Source: Tilletiopsis washingtonensis
Lineage: Eukaryota; Basidiomycota; Exobasidiomycetes; Entylomatales
Assembly: GCF_003144115.1 (NCBI RefSeq)
Contig: NW_020312001.1
Coordinates: forward strand, 880,698-944,697
Direction: 5' to 3'
Length of the DNA: 64,000 nt
In this document: positions 1-11,314 of the stretch, in pieces
Numbering within the stretch: the first letter of the stretch is position 1
Layout of the letters: each line of letters starts with the position of its first letter
Translations under genes and position numbers: made by a program
The notes under the pieces: model-generated
The model's database searches: none
Told to the model about the DNA's origin: nothing
The model's input: the letters and a program-made list of their open reading frames with translations, nothing else

Positions 1-2570
1 CAGAAGGGCACGTCGCCGGCATTGCCGATGTCGAACACCCAGCCGTGCTCGCGCAGCGAGTCGACCGACTGGCGGCCCGCGCCGACGACGAAGATGTAGA
101 AGATGACGGGAATGACGAGGAAGTAGGTCGGGAAGATGAGCGGCTGGTGGTAGCGCGCCGTGATGACGCGCAGCAGGATCGCCAGGCCGAGCGCGGGCGC
201 CCAGTGCGCCACCATGTCCCACGACTGCGTCAGGTAGTTCCAGCTCTCGAGGTTCCACTGGAAGCCCTCCTCGGAGCGCAGCTGGCTGCTGACCTCGAGG
301 CCCGTCTCGATCAGGAAGACGCCGACGCCGCCAATGCAGCCGACGAGGATGTGGCGCGGGAAGAAGCCGATGAGCAGGCCCAGGCGGAACCAGCCGAGGA
401 TGAGGAAGACGATGCCGGCGAAGATCGACGACATGGCAAACGAGACGATCGTCGTCGAGATGACGGCCGCCGGGTCGCTGTCGCCCAGCTCGTCGAGGAT
501 GCCCTGCACGAGAATGTGGAAGAAGGGCACGACCTCGATCATCATCGATGCCTGCAGCACGCGTCAGCAACGCAGGACAGCAGCGCCTCAGCAGCACTCA
601 CGTTGCCGCCGCGGAAGATTGAGCCGCCGAGCGAGTAGACGAGCTGCGAGATGACGCAGGTCACGAAGAACATGCTCACGCCGTCGCCGCCAAAGTCGGA
701 GAAGATGGGATACGAGTTTGGGAAGATGATCAGGCCGTACGACACGCCGTCGAGCACGTTGAGCAGCAGGCCGAGGATGACGGCGGGCAGGCAGCGCACG
801 GGCTCCTTGCCCGCCTCAAGCACGTCGGTCCAGGTCAGCTTGCTCAGCGAGTCGCGCCCCGAGCGCACGTAGTCCGACGGCGAGAAGCCGGCGCGCAGCG
901 GGCGCGCGCCCTTGCCGGGCCGCAGCGCCGTGGGCACGATGGCCCAGGCAGCAGAGATCGGCCGGTCCTCAGTGTCGTAGTCCGTGTCGTCCGGCAGCGC
1001 CCAGTGCACCTGGTAGTTGGGGCCCGGCGGCGGCAGCGACATGCGCGAGCCGTCGCCGTCGCCGCCGGCTCGCTGCGTCTCGATGCCGCTGCTGCCCGCC
1101 GCTTCGGCCTCGGCAGACGCCTGCGCCAGCGCGCCAGAGCCGTACACGTTGCGCACGCCGCTGCCGGAGCCGCTGTTGGAGCCGCGCAGGCTGAAGCCCG
1201 ACTCGTTGGCAGCCACAGCGTCGCCGAACGCAGCAGACGCCGGAATCGAGAGCCCAGAGACGGCGCCGGGGCTCTGGACGATCTTGCGCGCATCACCGCG
1301 CAGCGCGCGCACCACACCGCCCGAGCGCGAACTGCTGCTCGTGCTGGTGCTGCGATCGCGCTTCTGCTGGCTCTGCGAGCTGGAGAGCTGCGGGTCGCGC
1401 CCGATGCGCTCGTTGGCGCCCGCAAGCAAGGGCGTAGTCTCCGACGCCGGGGCCTGCGGCGAGATGAACTTGCCCTGGCCCGAGTTAGGCGAGCGCTGTG
1501 CCTTGGGCGTAGCATCTGCATCGCGCGGCGAGCCCTCGTTGCTGCGAACGGCACGCACGGTGGCCGGACTGGTGCCGGCGCTAGAAGCCATGACGCGGCT
1601 AAGATTGCTAGGTCCGCGCTCGGCGCTCAGGTACGAGCCTGACTTGCCGCCCGCGCTGCTGGACAGCCCATCGAGGCGCGCCGGCGCCGTGAGCTCCGCC
1701 TCGCCCTCGTCGCGCTCCTCGATGCGCGACGAGTTGCTCTCGTCGTCGTCGGACATGAGCGCCATGCCCGCCAACAGCGCCGTGCTGTCGCGGATCGTGC
1801 CCGACGTGGCCGTGTACGAGCGGCCGAGCTGCGTGCCGTCGTGCGTTGCCGTCTGGAAGCGGCTGAGAGGAAGAGGTCAGGCAGCGCTCCGCAGGCGGCT
1901 CACACAAGAGATTGGAGCCAGAAGCCGATCCGAGGAGACCGCGCGGCCTGCGATCCCACTCACTAGCTGCGGCCCTCCAGGTTGAAGCCCGATGCACCGG
2001 CGTAGCGCGCCTCGCCCTCGCCCGCCTCGGCGTCGCCCTGCTGCTGGCGGCCAGCGCGGCCAGCAATCGAAGAGCGGCGTCCGTGCGCCGGAGACGCAGG
2101 CGGTGCGAAGCCGTGGCCGCTGTTGGCGACGTCGTGCGTCAGACTGCGCGGAAAGACACGCCCGGCGCCGCCGGCGCCCGAGAAGGGGCTGCCGGCGCCG
2201 CCGTCGCTGCTGGCCGTCGGCACCGGCTGCACCGAGGCGCGGCGCAGCGCGTTGGCCGTGGCAGCGGGGCGCGAGAAGCCCGGGCCCGGCGAGCTCGGCG
2301 CGGACGGGCGCTGAGCGGCGAGGTTGGAGGGTGCGTTGGAGTGCGAGGCACCTGAGGAATGCGCCGGTGTCAGATGCGAAAGGTGCTGGGCGTGAGGTGC
2401 AGCGTGCTGAGGCAGATGCGGACAGAGAGCGGCAGTGCAGGGCTGGACGTCTTCTCCAGCGAGGCGCATGGGCCCCTGCTTCTTCGCGACAGCACTTGCA
2501 CAGCCAGCACGATACTCCGACTCGTGCAGTTGCAGCACTCACCCTCATCGGTGCTGTGGCTGCCCGCCAT
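1..2570 (-). CDS. VSB1: Vsb1-like SulP-family vacuolar transporter (C-terminus beyond the window)
   Basis: Four exons are visible: 2543-2570, 1964-2351, 602-1862 and 551 down to the left edge. The ATG is at 2570 and every junction keeps frame. The first roughly 400 residues are a Ser/Ala/Gly-rich, probably disordered cytosolic tail. Membrane segments follow, beginning with the family signature VILGLLLNVLDGVSYGLIIFP, and continue as SulP-type helices with FRGGN/ASMMIEVVPFFHILV, FIETGLE-like and FPTYFLVIPVIFYIFVVG stretches. This layout (long tail, then SulP core) matches the yeast YGR125W/Vsb1 group, which is linked to vacuolar storage of basic amino acids, rather than plasma-membrane sulfate permeases. 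A STAS or cyclic-nucleotide-binding-like C-terminus is expected but lies off the window. Substrate is inferred from family only. The three introns are 50, 101 and 191 nt, the last two longer than most here. Confidence 0.85.
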
Positions 2571-3697
2571 GCTGCCGGCGCCTGAAAGATCGCTGACTCA
2601 GGCCGCGCGGGAGGGCAGGGGCGCGGCAGACGCGGCTGGGACCTGCGTCTCAGGCACGGGCGTGGAGCGAGGCGCTGCGGTGCTGCGGCGACCTGTGCGG
2701 CTTGTGCTTGGCTGCTGCAGCGGAGGGGCGTTGAGAGACGGTGTGATGCGGCGGCCGTGGCGTGCTGGTGCGCAATGTGATGTGATGGGAGATGGCGCGA
2801 GCGAACTCTGCTCTGAGCGCACGTTGATGCGAGAGTAGTGCGGCGCTGCGTCCGCCGAGGCAGCGAGAGGTGATGTGAGGTGACGGCGACGGCAAGGCGG
2901 GCAGCGAGAGGAAGAGGGTGAAGGTGTCGCTGCGCTGGCGAGGCGAGGAGGCGGGCCCGGAAGATCGCTCGGGCCTGCCAGCAGCGCATGGGGCAGGCAC
3001 CACACGAGAGGCACGTTCGGCGCAGCACCGCGCACCTGCGAGCTGCGCGCCAGCCGCGGCGCGCGGGCGGCGCGGCTTATCTCCTCTCGGAGCGTGGGAA
3101 CAGGTCGAGGACGCAGGCAGCGCGCTGCAGCCGCCAGGGTCGCCCATCCCCCTCGTCGACGCGCCCAGACAGACCGGTGCCCAGGCTGCTCTGCATCCCG
3201 AGCAGCACACGCAGACTGGGCTGCTGAGCATGACGCCTTGCGCCTGGTCTGGGCGCTGCTTGAAGCTCTCGCAGGCACGAGATGGATTTGCCGCGGCACA
3301 TCAGGCCCTGTCCCGAGTGCCGGCGCGCGCTTCTCTTACAGCTGCGCGTGTGCTCAAGGGGCTTGTCAGGGGTGCTCCTCGCAAGGGCCCGGCACACAGC
3401 ACCCAGCTCGGCACCCGAATGTCGTCGCGGCTCTTGAGGCACTAGACTTTGTGCCCGCCTGTTCTGCCGCTCGGGCATGCCGTCGCTGACAGCAGCACAG
3501 CTGCGTCCCAGCGCAGGATGCAGCGACTGATGCGCGCGGCCGCCTCCGCCGGCCGCGACTTCTTCTTGTTCTCGCATCGCGCTGTGGCCGGCGCGAATCC
3601 TTTGTCCTCGACGCCGCATGAAAGGCGGGGCGCCAGGGCCTTCATATAGCGTCGGATGGAACACTGTGCCTCTTGGCGCCCCTCTACCACATCAACC
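2571..3697. other. Intergenic region between divergent genes
   Basis: About 1.1 kb holds the 5' flank of the transporter (reading left) and of the FAD monooxygenase (reading right). Open frames exist on both strands but are Arg/Ala/Pro/Ser-rich, have no recognisable domain and look like GC-rich chance frames. An AT-richer catatag-like element lies near 3645, about 50 nt upstream of the monooxygenase ATG, and might act as a TATA-like element. No RNA gene or repeat was seen. Confidence 0.5.
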
Positions 3698-5296
3698 ATG
3701 TCGCGCCCGCTCAACATCCTCATCCTCGGCGGCGGCATCGCCGGCCTGGCGCTCGCTGCGGCGCTGCGGCAGCGCAGCGAGCACCGCGTCGTCGTGCTGG
3801 AGCGCGGCTCGCTGCCCGGCGTGCCGGCGGCGCTCATCGCCAGCGGCCTGCAGCGCGGCCACAGCGACGTGCCCGATGCGCAGGACTACGGCATCGCCAT
3901 TGCGCCCAACGGCACACGCATGCTGCACATCCTCGGCGTCGCCAATCCCGTGGCTGCGCTCGGAGGCAAGCCGCTGCAGGAGGTGCGCTGGTGTGGCGGC
4001 GGGTGTGTGCGCCTCGGCCGCTGACACGCACCTCAGATCTCGACTCGCTCGGCTGAGAATGAGGAGTCTGAAAACTCGTCCTACCCGCTGGACCCCTCGG
4101 CGCCGGCCTTCTTCTGCCGGCGCTCGGCGATGGTCCGCACACTCGCTCAGGCGGCCGCTTCGCCAGTGCGTAGGCCCCTGGCGCTCCGCATTACGGCACA
4201 GCGCTGACGAGCCGCGCAGATGCTGCCTGGCGCAGCAGTGCAGATCCACATCAACGTGCCCGTGGCGGAGCTGGACGTCCAGACCGCACGCTACGGCGAG
4301 CACTGCGGCGATCTCATTGTGCTCGCTGACGGCCTCTCGAAGGCTGGCCGGGCTGCCGTCGTCGATGCGCATGGCCTGCCCGCCGAGCTGCGCGACGCCA
4401 ATACGGCACAGCTGGCGTACATGGGCCTCGTACCCGCCAGGGCCCTGGCGCCCTTCTCGCACCTGCACGACGACGGAGTGCCCCGTGGCTGCTTGGCGAA
4501 CTGGACGTGGGACCCGCCGCACGCAGCGGAAGAGGAGGCAGACGAGGCCGCGGAGATGGCTCGCCGCGGCCGCGCCCAGCAGCGCCTCATCCTCTACCCG
4601 CTCGGCGACGATGCGCTGCAGCTCTTCGCCTACCAGCCCGCCACGGCTGCGCTGCTCGAACGCTTCCCACGAGGAGGCGCACATGGCAGCCGTGCCGGCT
4701 TCATTCGCGACGTTGATGCAAAGGAAGCCACAGAGGTGTTTGCCGCCTTTGCTCCCGAGGTGCAAGAGCTGCTTCGGTGAGGAGTCAGACTCACCCTCGC
4801 AAGACCCGTGCTCACGCCCTCGCACAGATCATGTCCGACGCTTGACCTGGCGCAGATTCGCGATGCACCCTGCCTCGACAATTGGGCTGCCGGCCGAGCG
4901 GTGCTCGTGGGCGATGCAGCGCACGCGACGCTTCCTCGTGAGCACGTTCGGTGCAGCGACCTCGCCGTGAGCTAACAACCCGCAGACACCGGCCAGGGCA
5001 GCGCACAGGCGCTCGAGGACGCCGAGGCGCTTTCCTACCTCCTGGCGCCACTGCGCGCCGAGCCCAGCAGCGCAAGCACGGAGGCGGCCGCCGTGGCGAG
5101 CCTCGACGAGGCCCTCGCTGCCTTCGTCGCCGTGCGTACGCCGCGCGCGCACATGGTGCAGCGCACCGCACGCATGCTCAACGGCTGTCTTGCGCCCGGC
5201 GAGGCGCAGTACATGCGCGACTGGGACGAGGTCAGCTACATGATGAGCATGCTGACGTACGCCGGCGTCGAGCAGCAGCTGGCGGCACAGCAGTGA
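3698..5296 (+). CDS. FAD-dependent aromatic-ring monooxygenase (salicylate hydroxylase-like)
   Basis: Five exons (3698-3982, 4037-4165, 4220-4776, 4828-4937, 4986-5296) give about 463 residues. The N-terminus carries the Rossmann dinucleotide-binding motif ILILGGGIAGLALAAAL, followed by an acidic residue ending beta2 (VVLERG). A DG-type motif is present as LIVLADGLSKAGR. The flavin-ribityl motif GDAAHATLPHTGQGSAQALEDAEAL is rebuilt exactly across the last intron. These three motifs in this order define class A flavoprotein monooxygenases that use NAD(P)H and O2 to hydroxylate aromatic or similar substrates. The substrate cannot be told from sequence. The ATG at 3698 directly precedes the FAD motif, so no signal peptide is expected. 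All introns are 48-54 nt with GTGCGC, GTGCGT, GTGAGG or GTGAGC donors. It converges on the SNF2 gene. Confidence 0.85.
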
Positions 5297-5470
5297 GGCA
5301 AGCGCCCCACGCCGGAAGGAGCAATGTCATCGTTTGCTGCGAGTGGGATCTACGGGTACTGGTACAGGGCGCACGCGGCTCGGCGCAGGGCGCGGGGGCC
5401 GCGGCGGATGGAAACACAACGCAGGTGACAGAACGGCGCATGCTGGGACAGACGATGCAGCGGGCTTGCT

Positions 5471-8400
5471 TCACTCATCGTCGGGCGCCACACGGCCTCG
5501 CTTGACGGAGAGCTTGATGCGCGGACGCGCGCTGCTCGGCGCATCGTCGGGCTCCTCGGCCGCCGGCGGCGCATCCTCCTGGCCCTCCTCGATGCCGGGC
5601 AGGTCCGTGCCGCGCACGTTCAGGTCGTAGGCCGCTTCGAAGGCCTCCAGCAGCGCCACGGCGTCGTTCCACACCCAAGAGCCCTCCTGGTTGTACGTCT
5701 TGGCGTTCTTGACCATGAGGTGGATGTCGTCGCGGCACTTGTACGCCTGCCGATAGGTGCGATTGTCGATGCGGCGCTTCACCTGGCGCATCGCGATCGG
5801 CTGCTGGATGATGCTGTGGGCCGCGTGTCAGCTCAGGTCGGGCGTGATGCAACAGCGCGTACTGTACTCACACGTGGTAGTCGGGGTAGTCCTGCTTCTT
5901 GGGAATATCGACGAAGAGCGCGCAGCGCTGGCGACCGTCGTCGTCGTGCGCATTCTCGAGCGCGCGGTAGCAGCGCAGCAGTGCATCCTTGAGCCGGTCG
6001 CGCTGCGCGTCGTCGGCGGTCTTTTGCCGCTTGCCGCCCGCAGCAGCACCGCTTTTGGCGCCGCCGCGTGCCGGCGACTCGTCGCGGTCGGGCGTGGGCG
6101 TGTCGGTGGGGCCGGCGGCACGCTTGCGCTTGCGCGCGGCGCTGCCGGACGGGCCGGGCGAGGCGTCGGGCGTGTCGCCGAGCAGCTTCTTGCCCTTCTT
6201 CTTCGACGTGCTCGGCTCGGGTGTCGCCGTCTGCGAGTCCTCGCGCGATGCGGCGAGCAGCTTGGCCTTCCGCTTGTCTGCACGCTCGCGCTTCTGCTCG
6301 ACGATCTCGGCCATGTCGACGTCGTCGTCCTCGAGGGCGCGCAGGAACTGCTCCTCCGTCAGGCCGTCGTCGTAGCGCACGACGTTGCGCTTGCGGACCA
6401 GCGGCTCCTCCTCGACGGGTGCGTCGAGCGCCACGGCGTCAAAGTCCTGCTGGTAGATGGACGGCAGCTCGCTCTCCTGGATGAGGCGCTCGGGGATCTT
6501 GCCCTTGTGGCCGCGCGCGCGCCACTCCTCGGCGTAGTCCTTCTCGCGCTGCTTGTCCATCTCCTCGAACTTGCCCACCTCGTTCTCGCCACGCGCGAGA
6601 ATCTGGTTGAGCTCGTCGTCGCCCAGCTCGCCCTCCTCCTCTTCCTCCTCGTCCTGGTCCGCCTCGAGCATCGCGCGCAGCAGGTCCTCGCGCTCCTCGT
6701 TGCCCGAGGAGTTGTCGAACTTGCCGGCCTGGATGACCTTGCCGTCGATCTGCAGCTTGCGGTTCGCCGTCTCGAGAATGGCCTCCTCGACGGACTTCTC
6801 GGTGACGAGACGCAGAATGCGCACCTCCATCTTCTGGCCGATGCGGTGCGCGCGGTCCTGGGCCTGCAAGTCCTGGTGGGCTGTGGTGCGCGAGCCTAGT
6901 CAGCAACGGCACACGCGCGCCGACACGCGGCACTCACGGTTCCAGTCGGAGTCGTAGATGATGACGGTGTCGGCCGTCTGCAAGTTCAGGCCCAGACCAC
7001 CGGCGCGCGTCGAGAGAATGAAGCAGAAGATGTCCGAGTTTGGCGCGTTGAACTCCTTGAGCTGCAGCGAGCGGTCGTCGGGCTTCGTCGAGCCGTCGAG
7101 GCGCAGGTACTTGTGGTTGCGGTAGCGCAGGAAGTCCTCCATGATGTCCATGATGGCCGTCATCTGGAAGAAGATCAGGACGCGGTGCCCCGTCGCCTTG
7201 AGCTTCGGCAGCAGGCGGTCGAGCAGCTCGAACTTGCCGCAGACGCGGTAGAGGTCCGGGCCGTTCTGCTTCATCGGGTTGATGGCCACCTCGACCTGCT
7301 CGAAGACGTACGGGTGGTTGCAGATCTTGCGCAGCTGCATGATGGCGTTCTGCAGGCCCTTGATGCCCTGCTGCTTCTGCTTCTGGCCCGGGCCGGCCTC
7401 GTCGCCGGCGAGGAGCATCTTGTGGTTCTTCATCTGCTGATAGAGCTTGCGCTGCAGCGAGCTCATCTTGCACTTGATGACCTTCTCGACCTTGTCCGGC
7501 AGCTCGCTCTCGACGTCCTTCTTCAGACGACGCAGCAGGAAGGGACGCAGCACCTTGTGCAGACGCTTGATGATGAGCAGCGCCTCCTCCTCGTTGAGCT
7601 GCATCGCGCCGTCGCCGCTCGTGCCCGTGTTGGCGAAGGGCGTGTTGAACCACTCGTCGAACGACTTGACCGAGTTGAAGATCTTGGGCAGCACGAAGTT
7701 GAGAAGCGCCCACAGCTCGGGCAGGTTGTTCTGCAGCGGCGTGCCCGTGAGGAGCAGGCGGTAGCGCGACACGTACGACTGCATGAGCGTGATCGTGAGC
7801 TTGCTCTGTGTGTTCTTCATGCGGTGGCCCTCGTCGATGATCATGTGCGTCCAGCGGATCTTGCCCAGCAGGCCCTTCTCCTTGATGATGTACTCGTACG
7901 TCGTCAGCAGCACCTGGAAGTTGCCGGCGCGGATGCGGTTCGACAGGTGCTTGCGCGCCAGCGGCGGGCCCTTGAAGACGAGCGTGTTGACCGACGGCGC
8001 CCACTTCTCAAACTCGTTGATCCAGTTTGTGAGCGTCGAGAGCGGCACGATGACGAGGTACGGGCCGGGCTGCCGCTTGTGCTCGATGAGGAACGTGATG
8101 AGCGAGATCGTCTGGATCGTCTTGCCCAGGCCCATCTCGTCGGCGAGAATGCCGTTGAGCCGGTTGTTGTACAGCGACACCATCCACTGCAGGCCCTTGA
8201 TCTGGTAGTGCTTGAGCTTGCCGCCGACGAGGATCGTCGGCTGCTCGGTGATGTGCTCGGTGATGCGGTGCGCGACGGAATAGTAGTCGACCTTGCCCTT
8301 CTCGACCGGGTCGTCCTCGCGCCGCGCGCCGAACATCGTCTCATCGACGGCCACGCCGACCTGCTGGTTGGCTGTCTGCGCGGCGAGCTCCTCGGCTGTC

Positions 8401-10347
8401 GGCGGCGCGATGCCTGCGCGCTCGGCCGCGATGGCGTCGGCGTGCACGTCGTCGTTCTGCTGCGCCTGCACGGCGTCGGCGAGCGAGCCGAGGTATGCGT
8501 CGGTCTGGCGGATGAGATGCGTGATACGCGTGTCCTTGGCCGTGTCGACGAGCTTGAGGTAGGCCTCTTCGTCGTCGGCACGCAGCGCATTCAGACGCTC
8601 CTTGGCGATGCGCTCCAGGCGCTTGGCCTCCTCCTTCTCCGTCTCGGCGTGCAGGCGCAGCACGGACTTGCCGATGCGCTGCGCGTTGCTCTGCGCGTTG
8701 CGGTGCGCCGCCTGCAGCTCGCGACCGTGCGCGACGATCGTGTTGAGATAGTCGGTGTGCTTCTGGCGCGTGCGCCGCTCGCGGTCCGCGCGCTGTTTCC
8801 GCTCCAGCGTCTCGGTGAGACGTGCGTCGCGCAGCGTCTGCTTCTTGAACTTGCGGAATGCGGTGCGGTCGAGCGCGAGCGTCGACGCCGCACTGAAGCC
8901 GCGCACGAGCGAGTGCCGTAGCGCCTTTTGCTTCTCCAGCAGCTTGAGCGACTTGAGCTCGATCAGCGCCTTGATCTTGGCGTTGTCCGCCTCGAACGTG
9001 CTGCTCTCCCACAGGTCCTCGCCCTCGTCGCGCCCGTCATGCTCTCGCTTCATCTCCGCGGCGTCTGCGCCTCGCAACGTCGGCCACTGCGATATGGTGG
9101 ACGGCAGCGACTCGAGCTCGCGAATGCGCTGCTGCACGCGTGCGGCAATCAGCCGGTCGCGCTCTGCGATGAGCAGCTGCGGGTCGAGGCCAGCCGGCAG
9201 GAGACTCGGGACGAGCAGACGCTGCTGCTTCGTCGCCGCGGAGTCTTCCGGCCCGGTGGCCGGCTTCGAAAGGTACGTGAAGGGCTGGCGCAGCGCGTTG
9301 TACGGGTACACGGCGCTGGACGTGTCGTCTTTCGGCGTCGCCGGCCGCTTCACCATCGCTGCCTTCGCGGCCTCCTCCTTCGCGGTGGAGACGAGCTCGG
9401 CCGCCTGGTGCGCGGCCACGCCCGCTTCCGCGACGGCGCCCGCCTCGCCAAGCGACTGGAGATCCGGCAGACCGCCGCGGATCTCGTCAATCGCCGCGTC
9501 AGGGTTGAGCAGAGCGGCCTGCAGATGCGGCGGCAGCGGCATGTTGCGCGAGATCAGCTTGAAGGCAATGATCTGCGTCTTGAGCGCTGCCAGCTGCTCC
9601 GGCGTGAATGCCGATGGAGCGTTCGTCGTCGGCGTGCCATTGGCCGCTGGTGACGGCGCCGCGGCAGAGGCAGCTTGGCTCGCCGGCCCACTGGCGCTCG
9701 CGACCACGCCGTTGGCGCCATTCGCGCTGCTGTGATCGCCGTTCGCAGCCGCAGCGGGCGTCGACGCCGCCTCAGGCGCGGGCGCGGCAGGCGTCGAGGC
9801 TGCTGCCGCTGCTGGCGTCGCCGCTTGTGATGTGCTCGCGGCCGCTGGACTGCGCATGAGCATCGGCCGCCGCAGGTGCTCCTTCACGAGCGACTCACGT
9901 TGTGACGACGAGCTGGAGGCAGCCTGCTGCGCGTTCGCCTGCGACGCGCTCTGCTGCGCCTGCTGCTGCAGCTGCTGTTGCTGCTGCTGCTGCTGCTTCA
10001 TGAGCTGGACCTGCTGGAAGTAGCGCAGAATGTTGACGAGGTTCGCCAGCTCCTGGCTGGACTGCTCCGTCTCGCCGGCGGCCTTGAGCTGCTGCATGCG
10101 CTGCGCAGCCGGAGAGATGCGATGAGCGACCAGACAAAGGACCAGCGATGAGCGGCCGACTCACCTGCACCATGCCCTGCAGGCGCTGCTTGTTCAGGCC
10201 GCTGAGGGCCTGCTGTACATGCTCAGGGATGTGCGGCATGCCGGCGGGCCCCGCGACGGCAGCATCGGGAGCCGGCGCAGCAGCACCCTGCGGCGCACTC
10301 GACGACGACGGCACGGCGCCGTTGCCATTGGCACTGGCGGCCGACAT
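5471..10347 (-). CDS. SNF2/STH1: SNF2/STH1-type SWI/SNF-RSC chromatin-remodelling ATPase
   Basis: Four exons (10165-10347, 6938-10100, 5872-6880, 5471-5813) stay in frame for about 1,565 residues. Domain order is as expected for the catalytic subunit of SWI/SNF or RSC. It begins with a Gln/Ala-rich N-terminus and a QLQ-like motif ([19 protein letters not shown], near 9600). A charged HSA region follows (8500-8950). The ATPase core has Walker [17 protein letters not shown] box ([10 protein letters not shown]) and motif VI ([11 protein letters not shown], completed across an intron). Next come a SnAC-like acidic/basic stretch ([18 protein letters not shown]) and a C-terminal bromodomain with [17 protein letters not shown]. 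It would slide or eject nucleosomes in the nucleus and read acetyl-lysine. Whether it is the SNF2 or STH1 orthologue needs a tree; many basidiomycetes carry one or both. The ATG at 10347 is the first in-frame one after upstream non-ATG codons. Confidence 0.95.
9955..10010 (-). repeat. Polyglutamine tract in the SNF2 N-terminus
   Basis: A run of CTG/TTG triplets on the + strand reads as CAG/CAA on the coding strand. It encodes about ten consecutive Gln in a longer Gln/Ala-rich stretch. CAG and CAA mixing suggests moderate stability. Such tracts are common in fungal SNF2 proteins and are likely length-variable between strains. Confidence 0.8.
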
Positions 10348-11314
10348 GCTGCGTGCAGGCGACACGCTCGCGCGGACGGCGCTCGCGGCAGACGCGACAG
10401 GCGGCGGCAGCGGCGGCCTTCAGACGCGGCGGCGGCGCGGTGGCCGACGTTGGTGGAGCTGGAGGGCGGGCGCGGCGGTGCGGTGCGACGGGCACGGCTC
10501 GCTGCGCCACGCGACACGGGTGACGGACGGAGCGTCGGCACTGGTCTGCGCGACGGCCGTGCGGAGCGGGAGCGGCGTGGAGGGCGGAGGAGCGGGAGTG
10601 TTGCTCTCTGGGAGCTGGAAGGAGGCCGGGATGCGTGGGACGCGGCAGCAGCGGCGCGTGTAAGTGAGCACGAGGGAGGAGGCGGAGCAGCGCCAGGCAC
10701 GGCGCGTCGCGCGGCGCGGCGCGGGAGGCACGGGCGGCGCGGCCGATGGCGGGCGCGCGTCTGGCAGCCTGGCGTGGGCAACGCAAGCAGCGGACAGACA
10801 GGCAGCTCCACAAATGCGTGTCATTCCTGCTTGTATCCAAGCATTTCACCCTCTGCTCGCTCCAAATGCACGCGCACGAGCGGCAGCAAGTGGAGAGAGG
10901 AGGCCCTGTGGCTGCCGATGAGATGGGCGCTGCCTGTGCGACGCGCTGCCTCGGCGTCGCTCCCTAGCACGACATCGATCACGTGCGCGCGGCCTGGCGC
11001 GTGGGAACGCGCGAAGCTCCACACCCTGGGGCGCGGCGCCGGCCGCGGCCTCTTCTCCGGCACTGCGCCGGCCGCCGGCGCGATCTTCTCCACCTCCTCA
11101 AGACAGAGAACAGCGAGCAGAGCACAGAGGAGACGCAGCAGTGGCAAACGCAAGCACGCATCCCGCCAGCACGCCGTCGCCGAAGAGGACAGCCAGCGCT
11201 GCGGCCATCGAGCTGCGTCCAGTGCGCCGCTCCGCCGCATCGGCGACACACGAGCACGGCGCGGGCGAGCACGGCACGGGCAGCAGCGCGTCTTCGCGGC
11301 ATCAGCGGCCGGCC
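10348..11314. other. Divergent promoter region SNF2 / DMT transporter
   Basis: Nearly 1 kb separates the SNF2 ATG from the best transporter ATG. The last 174 bp (11141-11314) stay open and in frame with the transporter but begin only with GTG, so they may be 5' UTR or an N-terminal extension reached by an upstream exon. The rest holds low-complexity GC-rich sequence without a recognised gene. Confidence 0.5.

Noticed and set aside
1-2570. Plasma-membrane sulfate permease
   Set aside because: The long Ser-rich N-terminal tail and the VILGLLLNVLDGVSYGLIIFP signature fit the Vsb1-type vacuolar branch better than Sul1/Sul2.
7113-8921. 602-codon + strand frame opposite SNF2
   Set aside because: Antisense shadow of the helicase core; no recognisable protein features.
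11141-11314. N-terminal extension of the DMT transporter
   Set aside because: In frame and open but lacks an ATG; the ATG at 11315 is preferred unless an upstream exon is shown.
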